In this document: positions 58,547-64,000 of the stretch, in pieces
Position numbering within the stretch: position 1 is the stretch's first letter
Layout of the letters: every line of letters begins with the position of its first letter
Assembly: GCF_026013365.1 (NCBI RefSeq)
Contig: NZ_JAPDOE010000002.1
Coordinates: 1,116,001 to 1,180,000, forward strand
Origin: Paenibacillus sp. LS1
Lineage (GTDB): Bacteria; Bacillota; Bacilli; Paenibacillales; Paenibacillaceae
Length of the DNA stretch: 64,000 nt
Direction of reading: 5' to 3'
Notes under the pieces: generated by a model
Databases searched by the model: none
The model's input: the letters and a program-made list of their open reading frames with translations, nothing else
What the model was told of the DNA's origin: nothing
Position numbers and translations under genes: made by a program

Positions 58547-61264
58547 TTAAGGTGTAGCAGTAATCTCCCCCGTACCAACCGTCTGAGTTGCTGGGGCAAT
58601 ATAATTTCCTGCATCAAACCCTGTAAGAGTATACTTAATTGTTATTACTTTACTTGTACCAACAGCTGCATTATTGTATGTCGCTACAGCATTTACTTGT
58701 ACGTCATCCCCAGAGATCACGTTAGTTAATGCACCTACCGTTACATTTGCTGCAAGAGTTCCATCATATACTTTGGAGAGTATTAATGTAGGAGCCGCGA
58801 TTATCAATTGCTTTGCAGTGATCACACCAACTACTTCAATATCCTTTGGTGGAGAATAATTCCCTACTTCTACAGGTGGTCCCAATAGAGTATACGATAT
58901 AGTTATCTTCTTATTTGTTCCTACATTTTCATTATCATAGACTCCTGAAGCACTTACCGTTACGTCATCCCCAGGACAAATACCTTGTTCATCTACACCA
59001 CAAGATCCAACTCTAGAACCGGCTATTACTGTTGCTTCTGTTGATCCATCATACACTTTGAAAGTGGTGATTAGGTCTATAATCGTCCCCGTATCTGCAC
59101 TAGATTGTATATAAACAGTGTAGTTCGTATTATTAACCGGAGCAATATATTTGCCACTATCCGTGCCGCCTATTTTGTATACCACAGTTAATAGCCTAGC
59201 TTTCTCAGAAGCTAATGTATCATATACCGCCTCTGCACTCACAGTCACATCCTCACCTGGAACAACCCCAACTAATGAACCTGCAGATACGACTACGGAT
59301 GAATCTCCATTTATCTCATCAAGAGTCAACATCGGTTCGCCGATCGTCAACTGCGCGGCTGTAATGGCCCCTGTCTGGGTTGTATAGTTTGCAGGCGAAA
59401 TATACTTGGCTGCATCTGCTCCACCTAACGTATAAACTACCGTGATTGTTTTAGCTGTACCTATTGTTGCATCACTGTAGGTGGCAACTGCACTTACGGT
59501 TACATGGTCTCCAGCAGCAACTCCGGTTAGTGAATCTGCTATTACTGTAGCCGAAGACGTTCCATCGTACATTTTCTGGGTTGAGAGTACTGGAGTCGAA
59601 ACGGTTAACTGATTTGTACCAATAACGATCTCTGCCGAAGCCATCGATATATTGTTCGCGAGATCAATGGCATATACGACATACGTACCTGACGCTAATC
59701 CCACTGTATTAATTGTGGCATTTACGTTTGCTGTAACAGACTGCTTCTTGCCTAACAATCCTGCAACAGATTGATTAAAACTTGTGATTGTTTTTGGTGT
59801 TGTGGAAGGAACCAGATACACATATCCATTCTCATTGCTTCTACCCACCACAGGATCTCCACCTGCAATATAACCACTCGTTACATTGGACAGAGTAGGA
59901 GCGACTGTATCCGTTCCACCAGTGGATGGTGAAGTCGCCGGAGCAGTTGGATTAACTGGAGTCACAGTATTTATAACTTTATCCAACAGTCGAATTGTAG
60001 TTTCAAAAGTCGTACCATCTTTAGCTACGGAACTTAACGTCACTTTTTCAATAGTTCCCGTGCCTAGAATCTTAGCTACTGCATCTAAGTAAAGATTTAC
60101 AATAGTTGCGTCCGTCCCTAAGTTAAGTGTCATCCCCGTTGCTGTTACTGCCGCGATAACGTCCTTAACACGGCCTTCAGGAATATCTACCTGAACCCCG
60201 CTGCCTTTAACGGTTAAGGAATCAAATGTTCCTTTTAAACCCACTTTCGAACCCACAGGTAATCGCTCAGATAACGTAATCTTGCCGAAACCATTCCCCG
60301 TAGTATCCGATTCTTGTAGCGTAGCAGGGGATTGAATGGTTACTTCTCCAACTGTCGTTGAACCTTCTACAATAATGAGAACGGGTCCCTTTTTCTTATC
60401 AACGATAAGGGTAGATGCCACGGTATTTTTTAAATAGATGGTACTAACGCCCCCACCTTCTACCCGAGTCACACCTTTGATCGTAACATTCGTAAGGTGT
60501 ACATCTCCTTCTTCGATACCTTCACTAAATAATAGATTCCCTTTAATGATCATATTCTTCAATGTAACCCCAGCCGCGCTAATGAGCACATCCCCATCAA
60601 TAGTCTGCGTTCCAACCTCAGGGCCATATGTTCCAGCTAAGCTGTAATCCGTTGCTTTCGCATTGACTGAACGATCCAGCGCAACGACTGCTTCAGCACG
60701 AGTAATCGGTTTATTCGGGTTGAAGTTATTATCGTAGCCCTGCAAGATCCCTTTAGCTACAGTAGCATCCACCGAATTTTTAGCCCATGAAGCTATTGCA
60801 CTCGAATCCGTAAAGTGCTCCCCAGTACTAGCTTCATTCGATAGATCTAGAAGATCATTGATAATAACTGCAACTTCTTGTCTACTAATGGGTTTATTGG
60901 CACCGATTGTACCGTCCCTATAACCCTTTATGTATCCAGCTTTTACAGCTTTGGAAACCTCAGCATATGCCCAGTTAGATGAAGTAACATCCTTGAAGGA
61001 TACAGATGCTGTTTCAGTAAATCCATATGAACGATTAACCAATGAGAAAAACTCTGCTCTTGTTATGGTATTGTTCGGTTTAAAGCTGCCATCTTCATAA
61101 CCATGAATAAAACCTTTGTCGATCCATTTCGTGATCTGGCTTTCTGCCCAGTTTCCCTCGATGTCTGATACCGAAGACTCGGCGGCACCAAATACTACAT
61201 TAAACGATGAAAACAACATAACTGTAATCAATAGAGTGGTCACAAGCTTTTTAGCACAATTCAT
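58547..61264 (-). CDS. S-layer-homology surface protein with YDG repeats
   Basis: The start at 61264 (MNCAKKLVTTLLIT) is taken. The 905-residue protein has a signal peptide (about 1-25) and three SLH domains (about 30-80 with GFIHGYEDGSFKPNNTITRA, 90-145, 152-205) that bind cell-wall polymer. A beta-helix-like region follows (about 210-430, TIDGDVLISAAGVTLKNMII), then a Ser/Thr/Pro-rich linker. Four YDG-type repeats end it (about 555-900, each VYDGT...VTVSAVATY...ITVVYTLGG). Repeat 2 is degenerate (EINGDS) and repeat 3 has an insert with two Cys. No promoter is clear in the 245 bp upstream. Confidence 0.92.
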   Translation of the reverse strand: MNCAKKLVTTLLITVMLFSSFNVVFGAAESSVSDIEGNWAESQITKWIDKGFIHGYEDGSFKPNNTITRAEFFSLVNRSYGFTETASVSFKDVTSSNWAYAEVSKAVKAGYIKGYRDGTIGANKPISRQEVAVIINDLLDLSNEASTGEHFTDSSAIASWAKNSVDATVAKGILQGYDNNFNPNKPITRAEAVVALDRSVNAKATDYSLAGTYGPEVGTQTIDGDVLISAAGVTLKNMIIKGNLLFSEGIEEGDVHLTNVTIKGVTRVEGGGVSTIYLKNTVASTLIVDKKKGPVLIIVEGSTTVGEVTIQSPATLQESDTTGNGFGKITLSERLPVGSKVGLKGTFDSLTVKGSGVQVDIPEGRVKDVIAAVTATGMTLNLGTDATIVNLYLDAVAKILGTGTIEKVTLSSVAKDGTTFETTIRLLDKVINTVTPVNPTAPATSPSTGGTDTVAPTLSNVTSGYIAGGDPVVGRSNENGYVYLVPSTTPKTITSFNQSVAGLLGKKQSVTANVNATINTVGLASGTYVVYAIDLANNISMASAEIVIGTNQLTVSTPVLSTQKMYDGTSSATVIADSLTGVAAGDHVTVSAVATYSDATIGTAKTITVVYTLGGADAAKYISPANYTTQTGAITAAQLTIGEPMLTLDEINGDSSVVVSAGSLVGVVPGEDVTVSAEAVYDTLASEKARLLTVVYKIGGTDSGKYIAPVNNTNYTVYIQSSADTGTIIDLITTFKVYDGSTEATVIAGSRVGSCGVDEQGICPGDDVTVSASGVYDNENVGTNKKITISYTLLGPPVEVGNYSPPKDIEVVGVITAKQLIIAAPTLILSKVYDGTLAANVTVGALTNVISGDDVQVNAVATYNNAAVGTSKVITIKYTLTGFDAGNYIAPATQTVGTGEITATP

Positions 61265-61509
61265 GATATTAGTCCTCTCACTCATAGTATGATTACTGGA
61301 TCTTATTGGTATTCACTCAACTTAACACAAAGATCAGCAATAGTATATGTTAATTGAAATCCAGTTTTCTGCCGTTTAAATCCAGGACATTTAAGAGTTT
61401 GTCGCATATTTTTTTTCAGTTTCCACAGTAAACATTTCTCACGTAAGCTCTATCACAATTCGATTTACATATATAACAAAATGGACACGACATCGTCGCA
61501 TCCATGACA

Positions 61510-61920
61510 TTAGAACATACTTCGTTTACTCAGAAACACTGTTCCTTCTTCACGATACATCGCTATAAATTCATTGGTCACATGATCATGTCTAAGTGTG
61601 CCCATATAGTCTGTACCTGGTTTCTTCGGTCTATAGTCGGAATCAATCGTGTAGATATTGAAGTGCACCTCATCTTCGTCATCTGACATATCTGTATGAT
61701 CAAAAAGTGAAATCACTTCAGCTTCGCCGAGAAACCTAAATGGAGATTCCTGACGCTCTATAATATAAAAAGGATATGTGATGTTCTCTACCTGAATGAT
61801 TTCCTGGTATCCTTTAAGCTCTTCAGGTATAAGATCCATGTACTGTCTAGCTACATCTTCTGCCTGAAAGACACCCGAAATCCACTTCAAGTCCCCCTTG
61901 GTTGCTACGATAATAAACAA
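61510..61920 (-). CDS. Orphan soluble protein
   Basis: A TTG at 61920 lies 8 nt after AGAAGG and gives MFIIVATKGDLKWISGVFQA; a GTG 9 bp upstream abuts the site. The 136-residue acidic protein has LIPEELKGYQEIIQVENITY, FYIIERQESPFRFLGEAEVI and NIYTIDSDYRPKKPGTDYMG. Similar orphan proteins are seen in Bacillales near toxin/immunity loci, but I cannot name the family. Confidence 0.68.
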   Translation of the reverse strand: MFIIVATKGDLKWISGVFQAEDVARQYMDLIPEELKGYQEIIQVENITYPFYIIERQESPFRFLGEAEVISLFDHTDMSDDEDEVHFNIYTIDSDYRPKKPGTDYMGTLRHDHVTNEFIAMYREEGTVFLSKRSMF

Positions 61921-61961
61921 GCTAATCACCTTCTAATTTAAATATTCCTATGATATACGTT

Positions 61962-62429
61962 TTACTGTTTATCTAAATATTGTGTATATACCTTTAATAC
62001 GTATTCATTATCTACATCATTTTCATTAGTATCTTGGGTTATCTCACCATAAACATTCGACTTCAAGAAAAGATCTATAATTTCATCAGGCTCACTCACA
62101 TTCTGAGTTTTGCATCTGAAAGGTAGCTTTTTATTGCTATCCGAGATTAGATTAAATCTTAATTGACTCGCCATAGAATCAAACCATAGATAAAATATCA
62201 TTCCTCTCTGATTATTCGAATGATTAATCTGATTCTGGCGGTTGGCTATGACATCCATAATAAAACCACGAAAATCAATCAAACTCACCTCATTAGACAT
62301 TTCTTCTGAAATTGAAATACACCACATATTCATTTGTATTTCTTTCTGAAGTTCTGAATCTGAAGTACCTATATAGATCACATCATGAATAATTTCTTCG
62401 AGGTCCTTGAAATATTGCTCTTTAGACAT
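61962..62429 (-). CDS. Orphan immunity-like protein
   Basis: The 155-residue acidic protein has MSKEQYFKDLEEIIHDVIYI, LIDFRGFIMDVIANRQNQIN and GMIFYLWFDSMASQLRFNLI. The last block (short strand-rich, FYLWFDxMAxQLRF) has the look of small polymorphic-toxin immunity proteins; no toxin gene is next to it. Not recognised by name. GGGAGC precedes the ATG. Confidence 0.65.
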   Translation of the reverse strand: MSKEQYFKDLEEIIHDVIYIGTSDSELQKEIQMNMWCISISEEMSNEVSLIDFRGFIMDVIANRQNQINHSNNQRGMIFYLWFDSMASQLRFNLISDSNKKLPFRCKTQNVSEPDEIIDLFLKSNVYGEITQDTNENDVDNEYVLKVYTQYLDKQ

Positions 62430-62447
62430 TTAACCAACTTGCTCCCT

Positions 62448-62975
62448 TCATACTTCTATACCATCAACACGCACAAAAGTCTGGGACAAAATCCGGTGGC
62501 TGCCAGCGATGTTGTCAATCTCAATGCTATATTCAGACTCGGTATATTCAATCTGATGTTGCTCATAATACTTTTTCCAGAATGAAACTGCTGCCGCATT
62601 GTTAGCAAGCTGTTCTACTTGGAATGTGCCCTCAAATTGAGCAAAAACCAAGTCAACCGCTTGTGCTGCCAGCCCCTGTCCACGATATTTTTTGACCAAG
62701 AACAGCTCTTGCACCGTATAATCCACGTCTTTCGGCACATATGGAGGTGAGCACACCAGTACGAATCCAATAACCTTCCCTTCATGCTGAATCAAAAACG
62801 GATGTAATTCATCGCGTTCCAGATATAGATAGGTGTTCGTTGGATCATATGTGCCCTCTTTACGCAAATCTTCGCCCGAGAATTCGGACAGATCATATAA
62901 ATACAAGTTGTACAGGTTGAGAAACAATTCCTTCTGCTCTGGCAAAATGCTTGTGATTTGTACATTCATCATCAT
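62448..62975 (-). CDS. GNAT N-acetyltransferase
   Basis: The start at 62975 lies 6 nt after AAGGGGG. The 175-residue protein has VQELFLVKKYRGQGLAAQAV (acetyl-CoA loop RGQGLAAQ, about 96-103) and QLANNAAAVSFWKKYYEQHQ. The first part shows LYLYDLSEFSG. It is of the small YjgM-like type, substrate unknown. Region 62976-63233 has a TGTACA-TT-TGTACA repeat (63141-63154) in its promoter area. Confidence 0.9.
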   Translation of the reverse strand: MMMNVQITSILPEQKELFLNLYNLYLYDLSEFSGEDLRKEGTYDPTNTYLYLERDELHPFLIQHEGKVIGFVLVCSPPYVPKDVDYTVQELFLVKKYRGQGLAAQAVDLVFAQFEGTFQVEQLANNAAAVSFWKKYYEQHQIEYTESEYSIEIDNIAGSHRILSQTFVRVDGIEV

Positions 62976-63153
62976 TGCCATCCCCCTTTGTTAATTAGTT
63001 AGTTAGTGATCTACGCACGACCTTGCCGATGTCCACAGCGCGCTTGCTGTGCCCTGTTCTCAATATATCCTTTCAACTACAGCAGATATAGGCAAAGTTT
63101 GGTTTAAACCATGAAGTAACCTTAACTGTCTTAGTGGAAATGTACATTTGTAC

Positions 63154-63176
63154 AAAAAAAAGACTCCTACAGAGTC
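63154..63176 (-). terminator. Intrinsic terminator of the cysteine hydrolase gene
   Basis: GACTC-TGTAG-GAGTC followed by eight Ts leftward, 58 bp after the stop at 63234. Confidence 0.82.
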
Positions 63177-63233
63177 AGATTATTGGTCCTATCTTTATTT
63201 TTCACCATCCCTCCATCTGTATTTATCCAACAC

Positions 63234-63722
63234 TTATTGAATCAGATAATCAACTACAGGATATGAGATCACATTGCGATCTCTGTACGTTGAAATCACT
63301 GCTTCGTGACGCGTGCTAAGAATTCCGTTTTGCAACATCACCGGACGGAATCCTCGCTCCATTGCTCCGTTGTAGGTAAATAGAACACATTCCTCTGCAG
63401 CAAACCCGGCGATAATCACCAATTCAATGCCATGACTCTTCAACACCTGCTCCAGATCCGTTTGCCAGAAGGCATTGGAAGCTTCCTTGGTAACGGTGAG
63501 ATCCTTCTCAGTCACATCCACCTCGGGAATTATACGATACTCTTCCGGTTTGGCCTTCTCCATGCCCTCCACATCCTGAACGTGAACGACCACATGATCA
63601 CTTGATCGCAGCACGTTAGCCACATGGTTAATGTACTCGCAGGCATGGTCTATCGAAGTCTGGTCCATCTTTTTACGCACAATACTCTCTTGCATATCAA
63701 CAATAAGCAAACCTACTTTCAT
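63234..63722 (-). CDS. Isochorismatase-family cysteine hydrolase
   Basis: The start at 63722 follows GAGGAG. The 162-residue enzyme has the catalytic triad: Asp in GLLIVDMQES (about 9), Lys in LTVTKEASNAFWQTDL (about 78) and Cys in FAAEECVLFTYNGAMERGF (about 111). The group cleaves amides or ethers of small acids (nicotinamidase-like). Single gene with its own terminator. Confidence 0.92.
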   Translation of the reverse strand: MKVGLLIVDMQESIVRKKMDQTSIDHACEYINHVANVLRSSDHVVVHVQDVEGMEKAKPEEYRIIPEVDVTEKDLTVTKEASNAFWQTDLEQVLKSHGIELVIIAGFAAEECVLFTYNGAMERGFRPVMLQNGILSTRHEAVISTYRDRNVISYPVVDYLIQ

Positions 63723-63787
63723 CCCATCTCTCCTCACAAATAAATTTTGCGCCTTGTAAATTCCCTTGCTTACACGGAAAACTTAAC

Positions 63788-64000
63788 TTAATCCTTAAAT
63801 AATTCATTCAGCATCCGGTCTCGGTTCTCCAGAAAGCTACGGGTAATCTGGTAGTGATCAGTATCCTCATAGGCTACCTCTTGAATATGGCTATCGTCAA
63901 AACTTAAAATTTCCGCCCCCGGATACCCCAGCAGAATGGGTGAGTGCGTCGCAATAATGAATTGCGAAGTGCCAGACAGATCATGAAGGATACGCAATAA
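63788..64000 (-). CDS. AAA/ABC-type ATPase, C-terminal end only
   Basis: The frame is open to the window edge and ends at 63788. The 70 visible residues read LLRILHDLSGTSQFIIATHS then PILLGYPGAEILSFDDSHIQ. The QFIIATHSPILLGYPGAEIL segment is the switch-His region of predicted P-loop ATPases related to SMC/RecF-like or ABC-type AAA proteins. The Walker motifs would lie outside the window. Confidence 0.75.
   Translation of the reverse strand, partial: LLRILHDLSGTSQFIIATHSPILLGYPGAEILSFDDSHIQEVAYEDTDHYQITRSFLENRDRMLNELFKD

Noticed and set aside
1..64000. CRISPR arrays, tRNA/rRNA genes, transposases, integrases, phage genes
   Set aside because: Looked for on both strands; no regularly spaced repeats, tRNA-like cloverleaf or transposase/integrase motifs were recognised.

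Overview
The window looks like chromosomal DNA from a Paenibacillus-type Firmicute, close to the P. amylolyticus / P. pabuli / P. xylanexedens kind. This is judged from recall of protein families, not from a search. Supporting signs are strong AGGAGG-type ribosome sites, frequent TTG and GTG starts, Spo0M, a bacillithiol-transferase-like DinB protein, a Bce-type antibiotic-sensing module, an SLH surface protein, a GH5-FN3-CBM3 mannanase, PTS and CcpA-type cre sites, and many GNAT and NUDIX genes. I saw no rRNA, tRNA, CRISPR array or transposase. Nearly all genes lie on the minus strand; plus-strand genes are the LacI regulator (8.6 kb), a broken AHSA1 gene (14.1 kb), spo0M (24.4 kb) and a glycosyltransferase (33.5 kb).

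Layout. 0-9.7 kb: a carbohydrate ABC importer operon transcribed leftward: a lipoprotein solute-binding protein, a giant membrane-anchored jelly-roll/solute-binding fusion, two permeases, an NHL/TPR membrane protein and a YIP1-like protein cut by the window edge. A divergent LacI regulator sits across a 515-bp regulatory region holding a promoter, a cre-like site, an operator-like palindrome and a 39-bp palindrome. 9.7-14.5 kb: DUF4272 protein, RtcB RNA ligase, a small secreted protein, two acetyltransferases and an AHSA1 remnant. 14.5-19.1 kb: BceRS-BceAB-like module with a palindrome that can serve as terminator and as BceR-type operator. 19.2-25.2 kb: single genes for housekeeping and stress (SDR, methyltransferase, VOC, GNATs, BstA-like, cupin) and spo0M behind an ECF-type promoter. 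25.3-32.2 kb: an operon of PTS EIIA, EIIB, EIIC, GH38 alpha-mannosidase and a PRD regulator, probably for uptake and cleavage of 2-O-mannosyl-glycerate or a similar mannoside, with a cre site in front and a 0.22-kb repeat-like element filling the EIIC-mannosidase gap. 32.3-36.6 kb: two small genes, a GT4 glycosyltransferase and the secreted mannanase.

36.7-64 kb: a long leftward run of short, mostly single-purpose genes: NUDIX, HAD, GNAT, HIT, HD, deaminase and phosphatase enzymes, two Zn-dependent phospholipase C-like paralogues, PH-domain (YdbS/YdbT-like) proteins, lipoproteins, small membrane proteins and several orphan families. It holds three decayed genes (peptidase E, NUDIX, YcxB) and looks like a region of rapid gene turnover. 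It ends with an SLH surface protein carrying YDG repeats, a cysteine hydrolase and the C-terminus of an AAA/ABC-type ATPase.

Three small genes below usual length cut-offs were read directly from the sequence: a YHYH-type secreted peptide (38734-38904) and two 47-residue membrane proteins (45270-45413 and 56624-56767). The most interesting candidates for new biology are the ABC importer with two dissimilar binding proteins and its NHL/YIP1 partners, the dual-use Bce palindrome, the two repeat families, and the orphan-gene region at 51-63 kb.
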